From assembly GCA_913060815.1 (NCBI GenBank), contig CAJXSZ010000020.1:1-59451 (forward strand): a stretch of 59,451 nucleotides of DNA, in the 5' to 3' direction. Numbering within the stretch: position 1 is the stretch's first letter; the number at the start of each line of letters is the position of its first letter. Below the pieces are notes generated by a model. It was not told the DNA's origin. It made no database searches and saw only the letters and a list, made by a program, of their open reading frames with translations. The position numbers and the translations under genes were made by a program. The stretch comes from an uncultured Sulfitobacter sp. Lineage in GTDB: Bacteria; Pseudomonadota; Alphaproteobacteria; Rhodobacterales; Rhodobacteraceae. Of the stretch, positions 24,059-31,241 are shown in pieces.

Positions 24059-24061
24059 TCC

Positions 24062-25783
24062 ATGACATCCGGTTTTTTAAGAAATAGCCTGTTCGGCGGC
24101 TTGGCCTTTAGGGTTCTGCTTTTTCTGTCGCTTGCGCTGCTGCCCATCGGCATGATCGCCGTTGTCCAGACCAAGCAAATCGCAGAGCAAAGCCAGAACG
24201 CAGCCGAGTTATCCTTGATTGCGGTGACAGAGCAGGCTGCTGCAACTGAAAGAACCTTGCTTCAGGAGGCATTGGGTGCAGGTCGCGCACTTACGTCTGT
24301 GGTAAAGCTTGTGCACGATGAGCCAGTCCAGTGTTCCGATTTTCTTCAGACCTACAAGGATGAGGTGAGCAAATACAGGCTTGTCGGTTTTATCAAAGTA
24401 AACGGTCAGATGGATTGCTCGTCCACACATATATCTTATGATCTTTCGCAGACGGAATATTTGAAAAAGGCGAAAGAGCGTTTATCGCGGATGGTGACCG
24501 CGGTTGATCGTGACGGCTTGTCTGGAACGCCTGTTGTTGTTGTGACTGTTCCTGTTTTCGAAGGGGACACTGTCATTGGTTTTGTCTTCATTTCAATTGC
24601 GAAGGACGAGTTAGCCGAAGAACGGGGAGAGAAGCTTGTAGCGGCCCCACTATCGCTTGTGACTTTTAATAGCGCAGGCGAAATGCTGACCTCTGATGCA
24701 GACGCATCGGACCTCGATCTGGAACTGCCGGAGACATACGATCTGGCACAGCTGACCGGAACGGAACGTCAGGTATTCTCCGCAACAAACCGCAACGGCA
24801 CGGAGCGGCTCTACGCCGTGATTCCTTTGGTGCAGGGTGCTGTGTTTGCCATGAGTGTCTGGCCGACTGATACACCTTTGCTGAAAACAGATATCGCGGG
24901 TCGTGCCTCAGCACTGCTGCCCATTGTGATGTGGGTGGCAAGTTTGATCGTCGCGTTCTGGGCGCTGAACAGGCTGGCAATCAGACATATTCGTAAATTG
25001 GGCCGCCAGATGCGCCACTTTGCTCTCAACAGAACCCTCCCGCGTAAACCGCTGGGTGAGCAGGTGCCATTCGAGATTGTAGCGATGGAAAAGTCCTTCC
25101 TTGGCATGGCGAGTTCAATTCTGCAGGATGAAGCGCGTCTGGAAGACAGCCTGCGGGAAAAGAACATATTGCTGAAAGAGGTGCATCACCGGGTCAAGAA
25201 TAACCTGCAGCTCATTTCTTCTATTATGAACATGCAAATCCGACAGGCCCCGACAGAAGCAAACCGCCGCGTGCTACAGCGCCTGCAGGACCGCATTCTG
25301 AGCTTGGCGACCGTTCACAAGAGCCTTTACCAAGATAATGAGATGACCCGTGCGGACGGGAGCATCCTGCTGCGAGAGATCGTTGCACGCAATTTGGCGG
25401 TGGGGATGGAAGCGAATGCAGGGATCGAGGTGGTTGAAGACTATGACAGCATCCTGATCCGACCTGATGATGCCGCGCCATTGTCTTTGCTGGTCTCTGA
25501 AGGTGTTACCAACGCTCTTAAATATGTGCCCAAAAACAGCGAAGACGGAGCCACAATCGGGGTGAGCCTCAAATACACAGATCCCGAGTGTGCACGCCTG
25601 ACAATCAGTAACACCTCGGGAGGGGTGCCTCCCGAGGGGGGAACGGGGCTTGGATCGCGGCTCATTCAAGCCTTTACGCGGCAGTTGAATGGAACGCTTG
25701 AGGTGGAAGAAGACGGGGGGATGTATATCCTTACGCTCGATTTCCCTGTGCCGATCAAAGATAAAGCAGTCATCGATTACTAA
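24062..25783 (+). CDS. Transmembrane HisKA_2/HWE-type sensor histidine kinase (putative PhyR kinase)
   Basis: A 573-residue sensor kinase. A first helix at about residues 14-36 and a second at about 284-305 enclose a periplasmic domain of roughly 245 residues, probably a Cache-type sensor. After a short juxtamembrane stretch comes the HisKA_2 dimerisation domain with the phospho-acceptor in EVHHRVKNNLQL (His376), then an ATPase domain with SEGVTNALKYV (N box) and GTGLGSRLI. Kinases of this group phosphorylate PhyR in other alphaproteobacteria, and position directly after ecfG supports that here. The signal sensed is unknown. Two cysteines (residues 91 and 119) in the sensor domain could form a disulfide. 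Confidence 0.93.
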   Translation: MTSGFLRNSLFGGLAFRVLLFLSLALLPIGMIAVVQTKQIAEQSQNAAELSLIAVTEQAAATERTLLQEALGAGRALTSVVKLVHDEPVQCSDFLQTYKDEVSKYRLVGFIKVNGQMDCSSTHISYDLSQTEYLKKAKERLSRMVTAVDRDGLSGTPVVVVTVPVFEGDTVIGFVFISIAKDELAEERGEKLVAAPLSLVTFNSAGEMLTSDADASDLDLELPETYDLAQLTGTERQVFSATNRNGTERLYAVIPLVQGAVFAMSVWPTDTPLLKTDIAGRASALLPIVMWVASLIVAFWALNRLAIRHIRKLGRQMRHFALNRTLPRKPLGEQVPFEIVAMEKSFLGMASSILQDEARLEDSLREKNILLKEVHHRVKNNLQLISSIMNMQIRQAPTEANRRVLQRLQDRILSLATVHKSLYQDNEMTRADGSILLREIVARNLAVGMEANAGIEVVEDYDSILIRPDDAAPLSLLVSEGVTNALKYVPKNSEDGATIGVSLKYTDPECARLTISNTSGGVPPEGGTGLGSRLIQAFTRQLNGTLEVEEDGGMYILTLDFPVPIKDKAVIDY

Positions 25784-25874
25784 TCTGCATCAATACAGCA
25801 TTTCGCCATAATTTGCGGAACTTTGCGCGCTGGTGGGGGTACTACCTACACCAAACGCAAACACGGAGGCGAAA

Positions 25875-26006
25875 ATGACATTTGATATCTATATTGGCGG
25901 CCTCTTGGTTCTGATGCTTGTGGCTGTCCTCGTTGTCCTCATGACATCGACGCGTGATTCAAAGCGCGAGCGGCATTCTCACGGATCGGAAGACGCACAA
26001 AACTAA
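25875..26006 (+). CDS. 43-residue single-pass membrane peptide
   Basis: A short open frame with an excellent ribosome site (GGAGG, 5 bases before the ATG). The product has a hydrophobic helix at about residues 6-23 (IYIGGLLVLMLVAVLVVLM) and a charged C-terminal tail rich in Arg, Lys, His and Asp. It lies 91 bases after the kinase stop on the same strand and before a strong terminator, so it may be the last product of the stress locus or a short separate transcript. I do not recognise the family. A GGAAC is present at 25817-25821, but no matching -10 element follows. Confidence 0.65.
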   Translation: MTFDIYIGGLLVLMLVAVLVVLMTSTRDSKRERHSHGSEDAQN

Positions 26007-26032
26007 CTCAAATAAGGTCTGGAGACGTAAGC

Positions 26033-26092
26033 ATGTCAGCGCTTTCGCGGTGGCGTGTTACAGCTGCCCGTTTTGTTCCTAACCTAAGCTAA
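26033..26092 (+). CDS. Possible 19-residue peptide upstream of a terminator
   Basis: ATG at 26033 with GGAG 8 bases upstream, encoding a 19-residue Arg-rich peptide (MSALSRWRVTAARFVPNLS) and stopping 4 bases before a strong terminator. The placement resembles a short leader or a small basic peptide. There is no run of a single amino acid's codons to suggest classical attenuation. It may be fortuitous. Confidence 0.25.
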   Translation: MSALSRWRVTAARFVPNLS

Positions 26093-26096
26093 GCGA

Positions 26097-26129
26097 GCGC
26101 AGTGGAACACCATTGCGCGTTTTCTTTTC
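26097..26129 (+). terminator. Intrinsic terminator of the stress-response locus
   Basis: A 9-base stem (26097-26105 with 26110-26118, one G-U pair), loop AACA, followed by GTTTTCTTTT. It separates the ecfG/kinase/small-peptide transcript from the secreted-protein gene downstream, which has its own AAGGAG ribosome site. Confidence 0.85.
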
Positions 26130-26173
26130 CGTAGCCGCCCACTAATGTGATTTACACTAAAGGAGTGTAGTTC

Positions 26174-27016
26174 ATGCAGCGGTTTATCATTGTGGTATGG
26201 TTGATGCTGGCCTCCGTTGCCCATGCGCAGGAAACCCTGAAGCTGGGCATATTCGGAACTGTCTCTAGCATTGATCCGCTGGTTGTAGCGGGGCAGCGCA
26301 TTGAAAGGCCAGACGCTCTTCGTGTGATCAGCCCACTTGGTCCGGATCAGTCAATTGCAATCGGCGATAGTTTTGCCATCCGCGCCGAAATCATTGCGGG
26401 CAAGTTGGTAGCCGAGCGAATGCTGGCGATCTATCCAATTGTAGGGCCCGTCCGCGCGGTTGAGGGGCAACTTGCCGATATTATGGGGACTAAAGTCCAC
26501 ATTCCGCCTAGCGAGCGCATGAAGAAAAACCTGTGGTATGCCGTTAGCGGATTATGGAGTGGTGACACCATTATCACGACCAACCTGCGCCGCCTCGACG
26601 GCTACGGTTTTGCACATTTGACGGGTGTTTTTGTAGAGGATGAGACCCGACAGATCGGAAGGACCACTGTGACGGGTCTCTCGCCGCTGGAGGATCGGTC
26701 TGACAGTGATATCTGGCTTTTAGGTGGGACACCAATAGGAAAGGGTCTCGCCGTGCGCATGTCCTCACAAGGGTTGTTTGGAAGGGGCGTCGATCTGGGC
26801 CTCTGGGAAGGATACGCATCTGCGCCCGTGGCCTCGCAGACCTATGTTATTTACGGCACTGGCATTACAGGGTCAGAAAGTGACGCCCAGATGCCCCAAG
26901 CGGGGGAGCTTGTCCGGCGCTGCGCCAAAGACAATCGCACCGTAAAAGCGCCGCCAGAAGGGCTGCATACGGCATTCATTATCTTGGGGTGCGCTAGGCA
27001 TGCTCGGGCGGACTAA
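26174..27016 (+). CDS. Secreted protein of unknown function
   Basis: A 280-residue exported protein. The signal peptide is residues 1-18 (ending AHA) and the ATG has AAGGAG 9 bases upstream. The mature part is rich in beta-type sequence with short repeats of the kind T-x-G-x-GxPIGKGLAVRM, weakly reminiscent of DUF5666-like proteins; two cysteines near the C-terminus may pair. No catalytic motif is visible. Its 3' end overlaps the convergent glutamate synthase-like gene by 23 bases. Placed between the stress locus and a flavoprotein, with no functional clue. Confidence 0.8.
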   Translation: MQRFIIVVWLMLASVAHAQETLKLGIFGTVSSIDPLVVAGQRIERPDALRVISPLGPDQSIAIGDSFAIRAEIIAGKLVAERMLAIYPIVGPVRAVEGQLADIMGTKVHIPPSERMKKNLWYAVSGLWSGDTIITTNLRRLDGYGFAHLTGVFVEDETRQIGRTTVTGLSPLEDRSDSDIWLLGGTPIGKGLAVRMSSQGLFGRGVDLGLWEGYASAPVASQTYVIYGTGITGSESDAQMPQAGELVRRCAKDNRTVKAPPEGLHTAFIILGCARHARAD

Positions 27017-28616
27017 ACATCTCAGCCGTGGCGCGTGACCAGCGGTCTTTGTAGCCATGGTGGTCTTCTGCTTCGTCATCAAGCAGAAAGCCCTCGGGCA
27101 AGTAGGGAAACGCCTTGTTTCCTTGCACCATGGACCGGTCTGATTGTCGCTGCATCAGGTGGTGGGGCAGGAAGCCGCTTGGGTTGGACAGACCCGCAGC
27201 GCCCGTCATCTCGCCCAAAGCCTCAAGCGTGTCGCGGTGGAAGCGTACGACGCGAGCGGATTTGTGAACCGGATCAAGCGCGCGTGCACGCAGCGGGTCC
27301 TGGGTCGCGACGCCTACAGGACAGTGATTTGTGTGACACGCCTGCGCTTGGATACAGCCAATGGCGAACATGAAGCCGCGCGCCGAGTTGCACCAATCCG
27401 CGCCCAGAGCCAAAGCACGTGCAATGTCGAACGCCGAGATGATTTTGCCTGCAGCGCCCAGTTTGATCTGGTCCCTTATCCCGGCACCGCGCAGCGTATT
27501 GTGCACGAATGAAAGACCTTCAACCATGGGCATGCCTACGTGGTTGGCAAACTCCAGCGGAGCAGCGCCCGTGCCGCCCTCTGCCCCGTCAACGACGATA
27601 AAATCGGGGACGATACCCGTTTCCAGCATGGCTTTTACCATGCACATGAACTCACGCTGGTGCCCGATGCACAGCTTAAAGCCCACAGGCTTGCCGCCCG
27701 AAAGGTCACGCAATTGCCCTAGAAACTCACACATTTCGATGGGGGTCGAAAAGGCTGAGTGGGCAGCAGGAGAGATGCAATCCTCGCCCATAGGAATGCC
27801 GCGAGCTTCAGCAATTTCTTCAGTGATCTTCCCCGCTGGCAGCATCCCGCCGTGCCCCGGTTTTGCGCCCTGAGACAGCTTGAGCTCGATCATTTTTACC
27901 TGTGGCAGCGTGGCTGTTCTGGCAAACTTCTCTGGATCAAAACTACCGTCTTTGGCCCGCGCTCCAAAATAACCCGACGCCACCTGATAGATCAGATCGC
28001 CGCCGCCTTCCTTGTGATAGCGGCTTACCGATCCTTCGCCTGTATCATGGGCAAACCCGCCCTCTTTTGCGCCCATGTTGAGCGCTTTCACGGCGTTGCC
28101 TGAGAGCGATCCAAAGCTCATGGCTGAGATGTTATAGATAGACGCGCTATAGGGCTGCTTGCAGGCAGCGTTGCCGATGGTGATGCGAAAATCCGTATCC
28201 TCGATATGCGTGGGCTGCACGGAGTGCGTGACCCAGCTGTAGCCACCTTCATAGACACGCTTTTTGGTGCCGAAGGGGCGGGCATCTTCCTGACCTTTGG
28301 CGCGTTGATACACGAGGCTGCGCTGATCGCGGCTAAATGGCTCTTCGTCCTGATCATCCTCAAGCAAATATTGGCGGATTTCGGGCCGGATTTTCTCCAT
28401 CAAAAACCGGATGTGCCCCAGCACGGGATAGTTGCGCAGGACCGAATGGGATGCTTGCCGCACATCGCGCAAACCCAGCAGGGACAGCGCGCCGAATACC
28501 AGAAAAGGAATGACAAACCAGCCCGACCAACCGATCAGCGCGAATAAGCTGAGGACGGTCAGACAAATAACCCCGGCAAAAGTGCTGAAACGGGTGAGGG
28601 TCGAGAAATCTGGCAT
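26994..28616 (-). CDS. FMN-binding glutamate synthase-like protein
   Basis: A 540-residue protein with two N-terminal transmembrane helices (about residues 10-50) followed by a glutamate synthase FMN/TIM-barrel domain. Visible features are MSFGSLSGNAVKALNMGA, the substrate loop LSQGAKPGHGGMLP and VDGAEGGTGAAP, and an iron-sulfur cysteine cluster (CIQAQACHTNHCPVG). It lacks the amidotransferase and C-terminal domains of GltB, so it is not a complete glutamate synthase; related archaeal-type proteins act on glutamate or on methylamine-derived amino acids. Membrane anchoring is typical of this bacterial subgroup. Electron partner and reaction are unknown. The promoter would be in 28617-28810, shared with the divergent CaiB-type gene. 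Confidence 0.9.
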   Translation of the reverse strand: MPDFSTLTRFSTFAGVICLTVLSLFALIGWSGWFVIPFLVFGALSLLGLRDVRQASHSVLRNYPVLGHIRFLMEKIRPEIRQYLLEDDQDEEPFSRDQRSLVYQRAKGQEDARPFGTKKRVYEGGYSWVTHSVQPTHIEDTDFRITIGNAACKQPYSASIYNISAMSFGSLSGNAVKALNMGAKEGGFAHDTGEGSVSRYHKEGGGDLIYQVASGYFGARAKDGSFDPEKFARTATLPQVKMIELKLSQGAKPGHGGMLPAGKITEEIAEARGIPMGEDCISPAAHSAFSTPIEMCEFLGQLRDLSGGKPVGFKLCIGHQREFMCMVKAMLETGIVPDFIVVDGAEGGTGAAPLEFANHVGMPMVEGLSFVHNTLRGAGIRDQIKLGAAGKIISAFDIARALALGADWCNSARGFMFAIGCIQAQACHTNHCPVGVATQDPLRARALDPVHKSARVVRFHRDTLEALGEMTGAAGLSNPSGFLPHHLMQRQSDRSMVQGNKAFPYLPEGFLLDDEAEDHHGYKDRWSRATAEMFSPPEHA

Positions 28617-28810
28617 GTAGTGCTCCGGCTGGCTACGCTCTGGCTAACGTCTAAATGTGTAGAGCGCATTAAGCCGCTGCTTGGCAAGGGCGGCAAGAGC
28701 GCCTTGTTTGAACGAAATCGGCACTCTTGTGATGCTATACGCCCTATACGACCACCTAACTGCTGCGTAAATTGGCGGCGCGGGTAAAGTAACATTATCG
28801 GGAGTTTTCG

Positions 28811-29914
28811 ATGGCAGGTCCATTAGCATCGCTGAAAGTGGTGGAGTTTTCAGGGCTGGGTCCTGCGCCTTTGGCGGGGCAATTGCTGGCTGATCTGGGC
28901 GCGGATGTTGTGACGGTGGACCGTTCCGCGGCGCCTGCCGATCCGACGGACATTAACAGGCGCGGTAAACGCTCGGTTGTGCTGAACCTGAAAGCTGACG
29001 CTGGCCTCGAAGCGGCGCGCCGCTTGATTGCTGCCAGCGATGTGCTGATCGAGGGGTTCCGCCCTGGCGTGATGGAGCGGTTGGGTCTTGGGCCTGATAC
29101 ATGCCCTGATACCCTGATTTATGCGCGTATGACGGGCTGGGGGCAGGAGGGGCCGCTGTCGCAGACGGCAGGACATGACATCAACTATCTTGCGCTGACA
29201 GGTGCGCTTCATGCGATGGGAGACGCGGACCGCCCACCTGTGCCGCCGCTCAATCTGGTGGCGGATTACGGAGGGGGGACGATGTTCCTCCTGATGGGAA
29301 TCCTGAGTGCGGTAATCGAGCGGGGCGTGTCGGGCAAGGGTCAGGTGGTGGATGCGGCCATGGTCGACGGGGTGCCTGCGATGATGGGCCTCATCCATTC
29401 GATGCTGGCGCAGGGCAAGTGGAGCGAGACGCGAGGGACCAACTGGCTCGATGGCGGCGCGCCCTTCTATCGCTGCTATGAATGTGCCTGCGGGGGCTAT
29501 CTGTCCGTCGGGGCGCTTGAGCCACAGTTTCACGCCTTGTTGCTAGAGAAGGCAGGCCTGCCGTCCGACCATCAGCAAAGCCAGAACGATGAGCGGCATT
29601 GGCCTGATCGCAGTGCGCTGTATGCGCAGGCGTTCAAAGAAAAAACCCGCAACGAATGGGCCGAAATATTCGAGGGAACAGATGCTTGCGTCGTCCCGGT
29701 CCTCACGTTCTCCGAAGCGCGGTTTCATCCGCACATGGCTGCGCGCCAAACTCTGATCGCCTCCGACGGCATAGTCCAAGCCAGCCCAGCACCACGGTTT
29801 AGCCGCACTGCGCCGCCTACGCCCAAGTCGCCCACGGCCATAGGCGCGGATACCGACGCCGTCCTTGCTGAGTTGGGGATTGGCCCGTCTTCAGACGTCG
29901 ATACCGGACGCTAG
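28811..29914 (+). CDS. CaiB/BaiF family CoA-transferase, alpha-methylacyl-CoA racemase type
   Basis: A 367-residue class III CoA-transferase-fold protein. The catalytic pair of the racemase branch is visible: His122 in GHDINY and Asp152 in LVADYGGG. The CoA-binding blocks INRRGKRSVVLNL and LIEGFRPGVMERLGLGP are present. It most likely interconverts (2R)- and (2S)-methylacyl-CoA for beta-oxidation of branched chains. The start is preceded by GGGAGTTTTCG. It is a single gene, divergent from the glutamate synthase-like gene and 65 bases upstream of pqiA; no fatty-acid genes are adjacent. Confidence 0.93.
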   Translation: MAGPLASLKVVEFSGLGPAPLAGQLLADLGADVVTVDRSAAPADPTDINRRGKRSVVLNLKADAGLEAARRLIAASDVLIEGFRPGVMERLGLGPDTCPDTLIYARMTGWGQEGPLSQTAGHDINYLALTGALHAMGDADRPPVPPLNLVADYGGGTMFLLMGILSAVIERGVSGKGQVVDAAMVDGVPAMMGLIHSMLAQGKWSETRGTNWLDGGAPFYRCYECACGGYLSVGALEPQFHALLLEKAGLPSDHQQSQNDERHWPDRSALYAQAFKEKTRNEWAEIFEGTDACVVPVLTFSEARFHPHMAARQTLIASDGIVQASPAPRFSRTAPPTPKSPTAIGADTDAVLAELGIGPSSDVDTGR

Positions 29915-29979
29915 GCGAGGTCAGACTTTGAGAACAGTTTCGTAGTGTCACTCGCATCGCAATAGGCTATATCCAGCAT

Positions 29980-30624
29980 ATGCCTGACGCTGCCCATGTC
30001 ACCCGTGGCCCCCTAGAGGGCCTTATCATCTGCCCTGTCTGCGATGCGACGTACCAGTTGCAACGCCCCAAGAATGGTGAGCGTGCCGTATGCGGCCGCT
30101 GTCATCACGTTCTGATCGCCCCGCGAGCGAAGGCGGGGATGCAGATGATTGCGGTGGCAATTGCTGTCGTCGTGCTCACCATCGCGGCCAGTGTGTTCCC
30201 TTTCCTCGAAATTTCCGCAGGCGGGCGGAGTAATGCCGTCTCGATCCTTGATGCGGCGCTGACGTTTACCGAGGGGCCGATGCTGGTGCTGGCGCTCACC
30301 ACGGCGGCGTTCATTATCTTTGTGCCTTTGTTGCGGATGCTGCTCACGCTCTATGTGTTGGTGCCTGTGGTGCTGGACCGTCCGCCTGCGCGCCATGCCA
30401 TCCGCGCATTCCGTGTGTCCGAGGCGATGCGTCCGTGGTCGATGGCTGAAATTTTTGCGCTGGGCTGTGCTGTTGCATTGGTTAAGGTCGCTGATCTCGC
30501 TTCGGTGGGTTTCGGGCCTGCTTTCTGGATGTTTGGTGTTTTGGTGGTGCTTGTCCTCGTTCAGGACGGTTTTTTATGTAAGTGGTCTGTATGGAACTCG
30601 TTGGAACATCCCAAAAGACGGTAA
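29980..30624 (+). CDS. Paraquat-inducible protein A, first half
   Basis: A 214-residue membrane protein equal to one of the two halves of E. coli PqiA. An N-terminal zinc ribbon (CPVCDATY with CGRCHH) is followed by four helices in the PqiA pattern, with VFPFLEISAGG after the first helix and MRPWSMAEIFALG before the third. PqiA is the inner-membrane partner of the MCE protein PqiB in moving lipids between the membranes. Here PqiA is split into two overlapping genes, and the second begins before this one stops. Together with pqiB and pqiC they form one operon. Confidence 0.93.
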   Translation: MPDAAHVTRGPLEGLIICPVCDATYQLQRPKNGERAVCGRCHHVLIAPRAKAGMQMIAVAIAVVVLTIAASVFPFLEISAGGRSNAVSILDAALTFTEGPMLVLALTTAAFIIFVPLLRMLLTLYVLVPVVLDRPPARHAIRAFRVSEAMRPWSMAEIFALGCAVALVKVADLASVGFGPAFWMFGVLVVLVLVQDGFLCKWSVWNSLEHPKRR

Positions 30625-31241
30625 CCGCACGCGAGGCGGGTCTTGTGTCTTGCACGCGGTGTACGCGGGCGTGGCCTATTGAGACGGAAATATGCGGACG
30701 CTGCGGCGCGAAGCTTGTCTCGAGGGATCAGACCAGTTTGCAACGGGTCTGGGCGCTGTGGCTGGTTGGCATCATGTGCTATGTCCCCTCGAACATATAC
30801 CCCATGCTGCGCACAGAGCAGCTGTTCTCCGTGAGCGAGAGTACAATTGTCGGCGGTGCTGTGGAGCTTGCGCAATATGGCTCTTACGGAGTGGCAGGGA
30901 TTATTTTGTTCGCATCTGTGGCAATCCCGCTGGGAAAGTTCTGGGCCATTGCCTTTCTCGCTGTGAGTGTGAAGCAGAAAGGCGGGTTTGCCTCCCAGCA
31001 CCGGCTGCTTATGTATGAAGTCGTGGAATATATTGGCCGCTGGTCGATGATTGATATCTTTGTGGTTGCGATTCTATCTGCACTGGTGCAACTCCAAGGC
31101 TTGGCATCTATCACTCCGGGGCCTGCCGCTTTCTTCTTTGCCCTGTCGGTGATTTTTACAATGCTGTCTGCGCAGGCGTTTGATCCTCGTATGATCTGGG
31201 ATGTGCAAGCGGATGACGACGGGGCTGTTGTGAATGACTGA
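30591..31241 (+). CDS. Paraquat-inducible protein A, second half
   Basis: A 216-residue PqiA domain protein. It has a zinc ribbon (CTRCTRAW with CGRCGAKL), then four helices with the PqiA blocks MCYVPSNIYPML and GRWSMIDIFVVAIL. The ATG at 30591 lies within the last codons of the first pqiA gene (34-base overlap); a GTG three codons earlier is an alternative. Its stop overlaps the pqiB start by 8 bases. In E. coli these two domains are one polypeptide; as separate chains they would be expected to associate. Confidence 0.92.
   Translation: MELVGTSQKTVTAREAGLVSCTRCTRAWPIETEICGRCGAKLVSRDQTSLQRVWALWLVGIMCYVPSNIYPMLRTEQLFSVSESTIVGGAVELAQYGSYGVAGIILFASVAIPLGKFWAIAFLAVSVKQKGGFASQHRLLMYEVVEYIGRWSMIDIFVVAILSALVQLQGLASITPGPAAFFFALSVIFTMLSAQAFDPRMIWDVQADDDGAVVND

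Noticed and set aside
25817..25841. GGAAC upstream of the 43-residue gene as an EcfG promoter
   Set aside because: At 16 or 17 bases downstream the sequence is GGTA or GTAC, not CGTT; only the -35 half matches.
26104..26121. GGAAC...CGTT near the 26 kb terminator
   Set aside because: Spacer is only 9 bases and the bases are part of the terminator stem.
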